Assembly (NCBI RefSeq): GCF_013019105.1
Contig: NZ_BLTE01000006.1
Location: forward strand, 1 to 64,000
DNA length: 64,000 bases
Reading direction: 5' to 3'
From: Fundidesulfovibrio magnetotacticus
Lineage (GTDB): Bacteria; Desulfobacterota; Desulfovibrionia; Desulfovibrionales; Desulfovibrionaceae
Part shown: piece by piece, positions 41,551-49,808 of the stretch
Numbering within the stretch: position 1 is the first letter of the stretch
Layout: each line of letters starts with the position of its first letter
Made by a program: the position numbers and the translations under genes
The notes under the pieces: generated by a model
What the model saw: only the letters and a program-made list of their open reading frames with translations
The model's database searches: none
What the model was told of the DNA's origin: nothing

Positions 41551-42144
41551 TCAGGGGCAGGGGATGGGCTGGTAGGCCGTCTGGCCTCCGCTGATCACCT
41601 CGCGGTAGCAGCGGGTGTCCACGCGGTAGACCGGCCCGGAGTTCTGGTTGGCGATCATCACCGCCGTGGCGGGCAGCAGCGTGAGCATGGCCCCTGCGGC
41701 CACGCCGGCAGCCACGCCCGCGCCGTAGCCGGAGTTGTAGCCCCAGCCGCCGTAAGCGGGCACCGGCACGGGGACGGGCACCACCGGCGGCGGCGGAGGC
41801 GGCAGCGGGCGCGGATACGGACCCGGGCCGGGGTAGGGACCGGGCCGGTTGACGTTGTTCACGTTGACGTTGCGCTGCACGTTCACCTGGTTGAAGTTCC
41901 TGTCCTCATTGACCTGGTTGAAGTTCCTCTGCTGGTTCACCTGGTCGAAGTTGCCGCGCGGCGCGCGCGTTCCTTCGAAACCGGCCCCCCGGCCAGGCCC
42001 CTCCGGGCGATCGAAGCCGCCGCCCCGGCCGCCGAAGCCGCCGCCCCTGGCCAGGACATCGCCCGTGGCCAGGGCCGCCGCCAGCAGGCAGGCCAGCAGA
42101 CAAGACAGGACGCGCCCCGCCCGGGATGTGATGGTTCCACGCAT
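41551..42144 (-). CDS. Secreted protein with RNFNQVN-type repeats
   Basis: The 197-residue protein has a signal peptide, a Gly/Arg-rich part (GGGFGGRGGGF), four to five tandem copies of a seven-residue unit of the form xNFNQVN at about 65-97, a Pro-rich part (PPPPPPVVPVPVPVP), a hydrophobic Gly/Ala segment near 140-165, and a C-terminal domain with two Cys (DTRCYREVISG, PIPCP). The layout suggests a surface or matrix protein. I do not recognise the family. It is 9 bases from the DUF2092 gene, so the two are one transcript. Confidence 0.7.
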   Translation of the reverse strand: MRGTITSRAGRVLSCLLACLLAAALATGDVLARGGGFGGRGGGFDRPEGPGRGAGFEGTRAPRGNFDQVNQQRNFNQVNEDRNFNQVNVQRNVNVNNVNRPGPYPGPGPYPRPLPPPPPPVVPVPVPVPAYGGWGYNSGYGAGVAAGVAAGAMLTLLPATAVMIANQNSGPVYRVDTRCYREVISGGQTAYQPIPCP

Positions 42145-42153
42145 GGCTCGCTC

Positions 42154-42927
42154 CTAGTTGGCGGGTTGCGGTTCCGAGACCGGCAGCACGGGGACCTTGC
42201 GCGCATCCTTGGGCGGGACGAACGCGAAGGCCTTGGCTGGAATCTTGGCCGAGGTGTTCCAGGAGGTGATCACGGCTTCGTACTGGGGCCAGCCGGGCAG
42301 GGTCTTGTCGGTGACCACCAGCTTGCGCGTCAGGGCGTCCTCCTGGTCGATCCAGAGTTCCCAGTTCATGTCCTCCCCCAGCACCAGCAGGTGGTGGCAG
42401 CTTCTGCCAGCGGCCATGTGCAGGCCCAAATAGCGCGCCTTGGGGCCCCACTCCGCCACGCCCCGGCAGGGGTCGTTGTAGAGCAGGTTGGCCAGGGGGG
42501 AGTGCAGGCCGTAGCGCGCCAACACGTCGCGCACGGTGTCGTCGATGGAGGCTTGGGCCTCCACCGTGCCGTAGACGTTGGCGTCCACGTCCAGCACGGT
42601 GAGGGTCTTGCCGTCGCAGACCACGGTCTGGTCGCGGTCGTCCCCGGCCACCTCCACGCGGAAGCGGTCGGGCCTGACCACCAGGGCCTTCACCACCTGG
42701 GAGGCGCGGGCGCTGTCGCCCGAGGGCCAGGCCAGGGCGCGGTCCACCTGTGCGGTGAAGCCGTAGGCCGAAAGCCCGGACAGGGCGGCGCACGAGGCGC
42801 GCAGCACGGCCTCGGCCCGGCCGTCGGGCGCGGGCTGGGCCTCGGCGGACGGCGGGGCCAGCGCCGCCGCCAGGGCAAGCGTCAGGGCCAGGAGCGCGCG
42901 GGCGGCCTGGCGGATGCGAGATGGCAT
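42154..42927 (-). CDS. DUF2092-family periplasmic protein
   Basis: The 257-residue protein has a signal peptide (about 1-30) and a LolA/LppX-like beta fold of the DUF2092 type: strands with FRVEVAGDDRDQTVVCDGKT near 87, TVLDVDANVYGTVEA near 108, and MNWELWIDQEDALTRKLVV near 187. DUF2092 proteins are periplasmic and of unknown ligand. A C-terminal Pro-rich tail follows. It is divergent from the small lipoprotein gene at 43100. Confidence 0.85.
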   Translation of the reverse strand: MPSRIRQAARALLALTLALAAALAPPSAEAQPAPDGRAEAVLRASCAALSGLSAYGFTAQVDRALAWPSGDSARASQVVKALVVRPDRFRVEVAGDDRDQTVVCDGKTLTVLDVDANVYGTVEAQASIDDTVRDVLARYGLHSPLANLLYNDPCRGVAEWGPKARYLGLHMAAGRSCHHLLVLGEDMNWELWIDQEDALTRKLVVTDKTLPGWPQYEAVITSWNTSAKIPAKAFAFVPPKDARKVPVLPVSEPQPAN

Positions 42928-43099
42928 GGGGTCCTCCTGGGGCGCGGGAATGGCCCGGCATGGCCGGGCCGCGCTCTTTCCTAGTCGCCCTTCGGGCGGC
43001 GCGCGTCAAGCGCTTCCGCCAAGCGGCGACCGCCGCTTGATTTCCGGGCCGGAGCATGTATCTTCAAGGCGTGGGACTTTGCGTCCCCCCGGAGGCTTC

Positions 43100-43420
43100 A
43101 TGCGAATCGTCCTTTGTCTGGCGCTCCTGGCCCTTGCCGCCGCCTGCGGCCCTGTGCGCCCCATGACCGAATCGGAATTCAAGGGCTTCTGCTACCAGTA
43201 CGACGCCGGACCGCAGACCGACTGCGTGCCCATCAACACCTGCGACGCCTACCTCACCGTGATCGGCGTGCCCCAGCCTTCCCAGCAGGCCTGCCTGGAC
43301 GGCTGCAAGGGCGTTTATGCGGAGCAGGTCCAGCGGATGGGCCTCACCGGGTGCAAAGGCGCACCCGAATTCGCCCGCGACTGGTGCCAGCGCTACTGCC
43401 GCAACGCCTATCCGCAATGA
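43100..43420 (+). CDS. Cys-rich small lipoprotein
   Basis: The 106-residue protein has a lipobox LAAAC near 16. The mature part has eight further Cys residues (FCYQ, TDCVPINTCD, ACLDGCKG, GCKG, WCQRYC), which suggests several disulfides. No family is recognised. The ATG at 43100 follows GGAGG. An inverted repeat CAAGCGGC-N4-GCCGCTTG at 43020-43039 lies upstream in the divergent promoter region. Confidence 0.7.
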   Translation: MRIVLCLALLALAAACGPVRPMTESEFKGFCYQYDAGPQTDCVPINTCDAYLTVIGVPQPSQQACLDGCKGVYAEQVQRMGLTGCKGAPEFARDWCQRYCRNAYPQ

Positions 43421-43465
43421 ACGGGCGCGACCGCGCCCCGGAACCCGACCCCATGGAGGTCCGCG

Positions 43466-43711
43466 ATGGAATGGGTTGAAAAAGTGAAGAATTTCTTTGC
43501 CGGAGAGAAAAAAGACCTGCTCGACCCCGAGATGCGCAAGGAGGCCTTCCTGCTGCTCACGGAGGTGCAGGGCCAGGCCCGCTGGGACGAGTTCGCCATG
43601 ACCGTCCGCCAGACCATCATCACCCGCCACCCCGTGCAGAAGCCCTCCTTCGCCGAGATGGAGGCCGAAATGCGCGAGGTGCACAAGCTCTTCGAACCCT
43701 GGCTCAACTAG
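43466..43711 (+). CDS. Small protein of unknown function
   Basis: The 81-residue, charged, helical protein (MEWVEKVKNFFAGEKKDLL) has no signal and no recognised family. It begins 45 bases after the Cys-rich lipoprotein gene with a GGAGG site and probably shares its transcript. Confidence 0.65.
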   Translation: MEWVEKVKNFFAGEKKDLLDPEMRKEAFLLLTEVQGQARWDEFAMTVRQTIITRHPVQKPSFAEMEAEMREVHKLFEPWLN

Positions 43712-43724
43712 AGCGTCTTTTTCC

Positions 43725-43754
43725 GCGCGCCCCCGCCGGACGGCCGGGGCGCGC
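43725..43754. terminator. Hairpin between convergent genes at the end of the signalling island
   Basis: GCGCGCCCC and its complement, perfect 9-bp arms with a further inner CCG/CGG pairing, preceded by TTTTT on the plus strand. It probably serves both converging transcripts. Confidence 0.55.
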
Positions 43755-43774
43755 ACGCCGGGTTTTGGCGCGGA

Positions 43775-44962
43775 TCAGGCCCCTGGGGCCGCTCCCGGCA
43801 GCGGGGCCAGCACGCGGAACACCGCGCCCGGTCCGCCCGCGCGTTCCAGAAGCACGTCGCCGCCCAGGGACCGCATGATCCCCTTGCACGCGGACAGGCC
43901 CAGGCCCGCGCCCTGGCCCACGTCCTTGGTGGAGAAGAAAGGCTCGAAGATGTGGGGCGCGATCTCTTCCGGCACGCCGGGCCCCGTGTCCTCCACGCGC
44001 GCCTCCAGGACGCCGCCCTCGCCGAGGAACGCCCCTAGGCTGAGCAGGCCGCCGGGGCCGACCGAACCGGCCGACGACTCCCCGGCATGTCCGGGCGCCC
44101 CGTCGGGCTTCCGCGCGGGGTTGCCCGCCGTGCGCAGGGCCATGGCCTCCAGGGCGTTGTCCGCCAGCAGGCGCAGCACCTGCTCGATCTCCGCCCGGGG
44201 CAGCGTCACCCGGGGCAGCCCCGGCTCGCAGAAGACCGCCACCCGCACGCCCCGCTCCCTCGCCCTGGCCTCCACCTGGGCGGCCACGGCCTCCAGGACC
44301 TGGGACATCTCGAACTCGCTGGGCCTGGGGTCGATGCGCCCGCCCATGCGCATGAGCGTGCCCACAACCTCCTTGCAGCGCCTGCTCTGGGCCTCGATGC
44401 CCTTGAGCTCGGCCAGCACCTCGGGCAGGCCCGGGCATGCCTGGAATTCCGGTTCTTCCATCAGTTCGGCCGCCCAGCCGGCCTTTTGCATGATGGTGTT
44501 CACGGGGTTGAGCAGCTCGTGGGCAACGCCCCCGGCCAGTCGGCCCAGGGAGGCCATGCGCGCGGTGTCGGCCACGCGCAGGCTCTCGGACTGCTCCCGG
44601 AAGCGGCCCTTGGCGCGCACGATGGCGCGCACCAGGGCCTCCACGTCGGTGGGCTTCACCAGATAATCGAGCGCGCCCAGCTTCATGCCCGCCACGGCCG
44701 TGCCCAGGTCGATCTGGCCGGTGAGCATCACCACCTGGGTGAGCGGCCAGCGCCGCCTGATCTCTTCGAGCACCTCCAGGCCGCCCCGGTCCGGGAGGTT
44801 CACGTCGAGCACCACCACGGGGAGGGCTCCCTGCTCCATGAGCCCGATTCCCCCGGCGGCGTCGTAGGCCGCGAGCGCCGGATGGTCCCTGGCCTCCAGG
44901 CGCTGGGCCAGGAGGTCCACGAAATCGCGCTCGTCGTCGATGAGCAGGACTTCTGGGCGCAT
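43775..44962 (-). CDS. Receiver-histidine kinase hybrid
   Basis: The 395-residue cytoplasmic protein has an N-terminal receiver (DDE near 10, phospho-Asp in VVLDVNLPD near 53, Thr in MLTG, Lys in LVKPTD) followed by a kinase: H-box GVAHELLNPVNTI near 145, N-box LLADNALEAM near 268, G1 VEDTGPGVP, F-box FEPFFSTK and G2 GQGAGLGLS. The N and G1 boxes are separated by an unusually long Gly/Ala/Pro-rich insert (about 285-315). There is no membrane segment. It is the last gene of the island and could be its end sensor or a feedback kinase. Confidence 0.88.
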   Translation of the reverse strand: MRPEVLLIDDERDFVDLLAQRLEARDHPALAAYDAAGGIGLMEQGALPVVVLDVNLPDRGGLEVLEEIRRRWPLTQVVMLTGQIDLGTAVAGMKLGALDYLVKPTDVEALVRAIVRAKGRFREQSESLRVADTARMASLGRLAGGVAHELLNPVNTIMQKAGWAAELMEEPEFQACPGLPEVLAELKGIEAQSRRCKEVVGTLMRMGGRIDPRPSEFEMSQVLEAVAAQVEARARERGVRVAVFCEPGLPRVTLPRAEIEQVLRLLADNALEAMALRTAGNPARKPDGAPGHAGESSAGSVGPGGLLSLGAFLGEGGVLEARVEDTGPGVPEEIAPHIFEPFFSTKDVGQGAGLGLSACKGIMRSLGGDVLLERAGGPGAVFRVLAPLPGAAPGA

Positions 44963-44975
44963 GGCCCGCTCCCGG

Positions 44976-45425
44976 TTACTTGTTCTCGTCGAGGATTTCC
45001 TGGGCGCCTTCGAAGTCGCCGGCCTGGGCCAGGGTGGCGGCCACCATGGCGTCTTCCATGCGCTCGCGGTAGGCCTTTTTCACGGTGCCCAGCAGCTCGT
45101 CGATGTCGATGGGCTTCTTGTGGTAGTGGAACGCGCCCAGCTTGCGGGCCTCTTCCTCGTCGAGGTCGGTGCCGTGGCCGGTGAGGATGATCACCTGCAC
45201 CTTGGGGTTGACGGCGCGCACCTTGCGCAGCACTTCCATGCCGTCGATGCCAGGCATGCGCAGGTCCAGGACCATGACGTCGGGCTCCTGCAGCTTGACC
45301 ACTTCCAGGGCCTCTTCGCCGGAATAGACCACCTTGGAGGGCACGTCGCGCATTTTCATGCGCTCGGCCAGGGTGTTGACGAAGTTCTCCTCATCGTCCA
45401 CGAGAAGCAGCTTGATCTTGTTCAT
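44976..45425 (-). CDS. Single-domain response regulator with helical tail
   Basis: The 149-residue protein has a receiver domain at about 1-122 (DDEE near 11, phospho-Asp in MVLDLRMPGIDG near 55, Thr in ILTGHGT, Lys in HKKPID) and a 25-residue acidic helical tail. There is no DNA-binding or enzyme output. It has a strong AAGGAG site. It sits between the kinase-like protein and the receiver-kinase hybrid. Confidence 0.88.
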   Translation of the reverse strand: MNKIKLLLVDDEENFVNTLAERMKMRDVPSKVVYSGEEALEVVKLQEPDVMVLDLRMPGIDGMEVLRKVRAVNPKVQVIILTGHGTDLDEEEARKLGAFHYHKKPIDIDELLGTVKKAYRERMEDAMVAATLAQAGDFEGAQEILDENK

Positions 45426-45470
45426 GCGAGTCTCCTTCCAGCGTTGGGCGCTAACGCGCCGAAATACCGT

Positions 45471-46121
45471 TCAACCCTCTCGGCCGGCCCTGGGAAAGCC
45501 CAGCCGCACCCCGCCCTCGACGGCCCTGGCCTGGAATGGCCCCCGGCACGCCGCCAACTCCCCTGCCAGGGAGCCTGCCTCGCCGGCGTTCAGCGCCGGA
45601 TTCAGAATGTCCACGTAGGCCTCGTCGCCCTCGAGGCCGCCCCGAAGCCGCAGTTCGCCCTGCTCTCGACAGCGCCAGGCCGCGGCGAGCAGCGCCGCCT
45701 CCAGGGCCGCCAGGGCGTCCACCATGGCCACATCCGCCAGGGCTCGCCCGTCGCCCGGCTCCACGGTGATGGCCACCTTGTTCTTCTTCGCCATGCGCCC
45801 CGAGAGCCTCGCCATGAGCCACGCCGCGAACGCCAGGTCCGTGGGGGACTGGGCGTCGTCGGAGGAGTGGGCCAGGCGGCTGAGCGATTCGCAGAGGTCC
45901 TGCCCGCGGTCCACCTGGGTCTGCACCTGGCTGATGATCTCCTGGAACTTGGCGTCGTACTTGAATTTGGGCAGCACCCCCAGGGAGAGCCGCTGGTTCT
46001 TGCGCGCCAGGGCGAGGTAGTCGCCCATGAGGCCCGAGGCCTGCTGGATGACGGCCAGGACGTTGCAGAGGTCGTGGCTGAGGCTGGCGGCCATACGGCC
46101 CATGAAGCGCGCGCGGTCCAT
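45471..46121 (-). CDS. Kinase-like histidine phosphotransferase without ATP-binding motifs
   Basis: The 216-residue protein starts with a DHp-type helix and H-box (AASLSHDLCNVLAVIQQAS near 11-29) and a second helix with LSRLAHSSDD near 88. The C-terminal part should be the ATPase domain but no N-box Asn, DxGxG or GxGxG motif is present (YVDILNPALNAGEAG in place of G1). This is how ChpT-type phosphotransferases look: a dimeric DHp with a dead kinase fold. It would pass phosphate between the neighbouring receivers. An inactivated kinase is the alternative. Confidence 0.6.
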   Translation of the reverse strand: MDRARFMGRMAASLSHDLCNVLAVIQQASGLMGDYLALARKNQRLSLGVLPKFKYDAKFQEIISQVQTQVDRGQDLCESLSRLAHSSDDAQSPTDLAFAAWLMARLSGRMAKKNKVAITVEPGDGRALADVAMVDALAALEAALLAAAWRCREQGELRLRGGLEGDEAYVDILNPALNAGEAGSLAGELAACRGPFQARAVEGGVRLGFPRAGREG

Positions 46122-46129
46122 GTTGGAAC

Positions 46130-46510
46130 CTATTTCCTTGCCGCCTTGACGGCCTCGCCGATCTTGGCGGTGAGTTCGTCGATGGAGAGCGGCTTGATCA
46201 TGTAGTCCACCGCGCCCAGGCGCATGCCTTCCATGGCGTCCTTGGTGGCCCCCTGGCCGGTGAGCAGGATCACCTGCACCCGGGGGTGGCGTTCCTTGAT
46301 GCGCCTGAGCACCTCGTTGCCTTTGAGCCCGGGCATGAACATGTCCAGCACCACCACGTCGGGCTGGTCCTGGTCGATCATGGCCAGCCCCGCCTCGCCG
46401 TCCTTGGCCACGCGGCACTCGATGCCGCGCAGGGAGAGGCGTTCCGCCAGGGTGGAGACGAACTCCTCTTCGTCGTCCACCAGGAGGATTTTCCAGTCAT
46501 TCATGCTCAT
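46130..46510 (-). CDS. Single-domain response regulator
   Basis: The 126-residue protein is a receiver domain only: DDEE near 12, phospho-Asp in VVLDMFMPGLKG near 56, Thr in LLTGQGAT, Lys in IKPLS. The ATG at 46510 overlaps the kinase stop by 4 bases; an internal ATG at 46504 is equally possible. It is encoded directly after the membrane kinase and is its probable first phospho-acceptor (inference). Confidence 0.88.
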   Translation of the reverse strand: MSMNDWKILLVDDEEEFVSTLAERLSLRGIECRVAKDGEAGLAMIDQDQPDVVVLDMFMPGLKGNEVLRRIKERHPRVQVILLTGQGATKDAMEGMRLGAVDYMIKPLSIDELTAKIGEAVKAARK

Positions 46511-48237
46511 TGCGCCTCCACGGCCGCCGAGGGGGGGGCCATCACCGGCAGCACCACGGAAAATGTGCTGCCGTCGTTCTCCTTGCTTTGCACGCTCACT
46601 TCCCCGCCCAGCCGCTTGATGATGCCGTAGGTGATGGAGAGCCCAAGGCCCGTGCCTTTCCCACGCTTGGTGGTGAAGAAGGGCTCGAAGATGCACTTGA
46701 GGGTGTCCTGGCTCATGCCGCAGCCGTTGTCGGTGATGGAGAAGCCCACGCTTTCGTGGCTTTCGTTCCAGCTCTTCACCAGGATGCGTCCCTTGTCGGG
46801 CACGGCGGCCAGGGCGTTGTTGAGGATGTTCAGGATCACCTGTTGGAGCTGGCCCCGGTCGCTTTCGATGCGCGCGAGGTTCTCGTCGAGTTCCAGGGCG
46901 AGTTCCACGTTGCGGTGTTCGGCCTCGCGCACCAGGAAGCCCGAGGTTTCGCGGATGACCTCGTTGAGGCTCAGGGCCTCGATCTTCACGTCCATGCGCC
47001 GGGCGAAGCCCAGCATGCGGTGGGTTATGCCCCGGCAGCGCTCCACGGCGCGCAGGATGGCCTCCACCTGGATGGAGAAGCGGGCCTTGCCCTTGAACTC
47101 CTCCTGCAGGGCCAGGAGGTCCTTCATGAGCCCGGCTTTCTCGTTGATGATGGCCAGGGGGTTGTTGATCTCGTGGGCCACGCCCGCGGCCAGGCGGCCG
47201 ATGGACGAGAGCTTCTGGGCGTGTTCCACCTGGCGGAAGGCCAGGGAGCGGCGCTCCTCGGACTCGCGCATGCGGTTCACCAGCATGCCCGTCACCTTGG
47301 AGGTGACCATGAAGATGGCCGCCACGCCCACCACGAAGATGAGCAGCAGGTCGCCGCGCAGGGTGTACCAGGCGCTCACGGCCCCGAGCCTGGGCTTGGT
47401 GGCCATGAGCACGAAGTCGGTGTTGGGGAAGTAGGCGTAGCTCATGTAGATGTCCTGCCCCGAGGGATCTTTCGCGGCCACCACCTGGGGCTCGAAGGAG
47501 ATGGGGGGCAGGCGCAGGGGGCAGGGCTCCAGCACGTTGCCGTAGAGGGCGGAGCTGGTCTGGAGGATGCCCTTGCGGTTGAGCAGGAAGGCGTCGGAGC
47601 CGGGCTCCAGGCTCATGGCGGCGATGATGCGGTCGAAGACGCGGGTGTCCAGGGTGGCGCGCACCACCCAGGTCTCGCCGTCCTCGGTGGTGTGCTGCAT
47701 GGCGATGACCACGTGGGGCAGCTTGCGGAAGCCCATGAACACGTCGGAAATGTACTTGCCGCTGGTCATCACCTGGGCGAACCAGTCCTGTCCGGAGTAG
47801 TCGCGGTCCTTGAAGTCGTAGGGGCCAACGTAGTTGACCATGCGGCCCTTGGAGTCGACGAGGCCCATGTCCACGAAGCCGTCGAACTCCTTGCGGATCA
47901 CGCGGAAGATGCGGCCCAGGGCGCGTTCGTCGGCCAGCTCCTGGTAGGAGTAGGCCTGGGCCACGAAGGCCACCGTGGAGGCGCGCTCGGCCAGGAAGAG
48001 CTCGATGGTGTTGCGCGTCTTGCCCAGGATCACCCGCAGGGGGTTCTGGACCTCGCGGGCCATGGTGGACTGGAACTCCATGAAGTTGATGGCGCTCATG
48101 AAGAGCAGCGGGAGGAGCGTCACCAGGGCCATGAGTCCCACGATCTTGCGCTTGAGCACGTTGTAGCGCTCGGGGGAGATGGCGTCCTCGCTGGTGTGCA
48201 GGTCGCGGAAGTGGCGGCGGAAGATGTCACCGAGCAT
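46507..48237 (-). CDS. Membrane sensor histidine kinase with a Cache-type periplasmic domain
   Basis: The 576-residue inner-membrane kinase has TM1 near 33-55, a dCache-like sensor at about 56-290 (DMGLVDSKGRMVNYVGPY, then RDYSGQDWF), TM2 near 297-320, and a full kinase: H-box AAGVAHEINNPLAII near 350, N-box LNILNNALAAV, G1 ITDNGCGM, F-box FEPFFTTK and G2 GKGTGLGLSI. This is the only island protein that can sense the periplasm. Its start overlaps the end of the NifX-like gene by 11 bases. Confidence 0.9.
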   Translation of the reverse strand: MLGDIFRRHFRDLHTSEDAISPERYNVLKRKIVGLMALVTLLPLLFMSAINFMEFQSTMAREVQNPLRVILGKTRNTIELFLAERASTVAFVAQAYSYQELADERALGRIFRVIRKEFDGFVDMGLVDSKGRMVNYVGPYDFKDRDYSGQDWFAQVMTSGKYISDVFMGFRKLPHVVIAMQHTTEDGETWVVRATLDTRVFDRIIAAMSLEPGSDAFLLNRKGILQTSSALYGNVLEPCPLRLPPISFEPQVVAAKDPSGQDIYMSYAYFPNTDFVLMATKPRLGAVSAWYTLRGDLLLIFVVGVAAIFMVTSKVTGMLVNRMRESEERRSLAFRQVEHAQKLSSIGRLAAGVAHEINNPLAIINEKAGLMKDLLALQEEFKGKARFSIQVEAILRAVERCRGITHRMLGFARRMDVKIEALSLNEVIRETSGFLVREAEHRNVELALELDENLARIESDRGQLQQVILNILNNALAAVPDKGRILVKSWNESHESVGFSITDNGCGMSQDTLKCIFEPFFTTKRGKGTGLGLSITYGIIKRLGGEVSVQSKENDGSTFSVVLPVMAPPSAAVEAQ

Positions 48238-48586
48238 GGCCTGCCCCCCTGTCGAAGAGGATTTCGCCGGACTTGAGGCGTCCCGCCGCGAAGCGTGCGA
48301 TGGCCTCGCGGGCGTTCCCGGCCACGTTGTCGAGCACCTCCACCCGCTTCCAGCGCAGGTAGTGGTAGTACTCCTCCTCGATGCCGCCGCAGACCACCAC
48401 GTCCACGTCCTTGCGCAGCACCAGGTCGCACAGGCCCTCGGCCGAGGCCTGGGGCAGAAGGTATTCCTCGGCGGTGAAGCCGGATTCCCCGGGGTCCACG
48501 TCGGCGATGAGGGCCTCTCCGGCCAGGTCGAACCTGGGGGCCACCTCGTCGCGGTGGAGGGGGACGAGAATTCTTTTGGGACGCAT
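48227..48586 (-). CDS. NifX/NifB-type iron-molybdenum cofactor-binding-like protein
   Basis: The 119-residue protein has the dinitrogenase iron-molybdenum cofactor domain pattern: KRILVPLHRDEVAPRFDLAG at the start, ILPQASA-like loop, DVVVCGGIEEEYYHYLRWKRV near 60, then NAREAIARFAAGRL. Such proteins carry metal clusters in nitrogenase and in ORP-type complexes of sulfate reducers. A metal- or redox-cofactor sensing role in this island is a guess. It overlaps the kinase start and follows the degenerate activator gene by 3 bases. Confidence 0.75.
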   Translation of the reverse strand: MRPKRILVPLHRDEVAPRFDLAGEALIADVDPGESGFTAEEYLLPQASAEGLCDLVLRKDVDVVVCGGIEEEYYHYLRWKRVEVLDNVAGNAREAIARFAAGRLKSGEILFDRGAGHAR

Positions 48587-48589
48587 GGC

Positions 48590-49741
48590 CTACTCCTCCC
48601 CGCCCTGGCCCAGAAGGCCCAGCAGGTGCGCCGGGAGACAGGCCGGCGGAATGGCTGGCTTGGTGCAGACCATCACGGCGAACTCCACGATGTTGCGCAA
48701 CTCGCGGACGTTGCCCGGGTAGTCGTGCGCCAGGAGCAGCCGCCTTGCCTTGGGGGTGAAGGAGCGCACGTCCTTGCGGAACTTGGCGGCGAACACCTCC
48801 AGGAAGTGGGCCAGCAGGAACTCGATGTCTTCCGGGCGCTCGCGCAGGGGCGGCAGGTCCACGCGCAGCGCGCCCAAGCGGTAGGCCAGGTCCTGGCGCA
48901 GGCGGCCCAGGCGGGTGAGCTCCTCTGGGCTCGCGCCGGAGGAGGCCAGCACCCGGGCCTGGCAGCGCAGCGGGGCGCTGCCCCCGGCCGGCACGGCCAC
49001 GCCCTCGTCGAGCAGGCGCACCAGGCGCACCTGGAGCTCCTCGGGCAGGTCGCCCACGTCGGAGAGGTAGACCGTGCCGGCCCCCGCCCGCTGCAGGGCC
49101 CCGGGGACGATCTCCCCCGAGGCGGCGCGGCGGCCGAAAAGCTCGGCCTCCAGTGTCTGGGGCGGCGTGGGGCCGCAGCCCACGCGCACGAAGGGTTCGC
49201 GGGAGCGCGGCGAGAGCTTGTGGATGGCCTCGGCCACGGAGTCCTTGCCGGAGCCGGTCTCTCCGATGACGCACACGGGGGCGTCGGCCTGGGCCATGGC
49301 CGGGAGCAGGCGCAGGATGCGCTCCATGGCGGGGCTTTTGCCCACCAGGCCGCCCACGCCGCCGGGCTCTTCCAGGCGGCGCTCCATCTCGCGCAGCGCG
49401 CTCAGGTCTTCCACGATGTCGAGGCGGTAGAGTTCGCGTCCCAGGGCGTCGCGCACGGGCACGGCGCTCAGGCGCACGGGGATGCGCGCCCTGTTGCGGT
49501 TGACGATGTCCGTGTCGGCCCCGCCTTCCGCCGGGCAGCGCCTAAAGCACAGGCCCGAGCGGATCACGTGGCGGCAGGGCACGCCCCGGGCCTCCTCCCT
49601 GGAGATTCCGGTCAGGCGCTCCAGGGCGCTGTTGACCGTGATCACCCGGCCCTCCGGGTCCAGGACGGCCACGCCGAGGGGCAGGCCGTCCAGGACGCCG
49701 GGAAGGTCGATGGAAGCGAGGATTTCGGGGGGGATGGGCAT
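48590..49741 (-). CDS. PAS-AAA+ protein related to sigma-54 activators but lacking GAFTGA and HTH
   Basis: The 383-residue protein has a PAS domain at about 12-120 with three close Cys residues (VPCRHVIRSGLCFRRCP), then an AAA+ domain at about 130-365. Walker A is intact (IGETGSGKDS). The sigma-54-contacting GAFTGA loop is gone (AASGEIVPGA in its place), Walker B is changed (VYLSDVGD instead of a LFLDE type), and the sensor-I Asn is absent (LASSGA). There is no C-terminal Fis-type helix-turn-helix. It cannot act as a normal activator and may regulate the intact activator at 51535 (inference). Confidence 0.8.
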   Translation of the reverse strand: MPIPPEILASIDLPGVLDGLPLGVAVLDPEGRVITVNSALERLTGISREEARGVPCRHVIRSGLCFRRCPAEGGADTDIVNRNRARIPVRLSAVPVRDALGRELYRLDIVEDLSALREMERRLEEPGGVGGLVGKSPAMERILRLLPAMAQADAPVCVIGETGSGKDSVAEAIHKLSPRSREPFVRVGCGPTPPQTLEAELFGRRAASGEIVPGALQRAGAGTVYLSDVGDLPEELQVRLVRLLDEGVAVPAGGSAPLRCQARVLASSGASPEELTRLGRLRQDLAYRLGALRVDLPPLRERPEDIEFLLAHFLEVFAAKFRKDVRSFTPKARRLLLAHDYPGNVRELRNIVEFAVMVCTKPAIPPACLPAHLLGLLGQGGEE

Positions 49742-49808
49742 CGTGCGTTTTCCTTATGTCGCTTGGCGGGTCATGGTGTGCGTCTAGGCGTTTTCCATGA
49801 CCTTGGCG

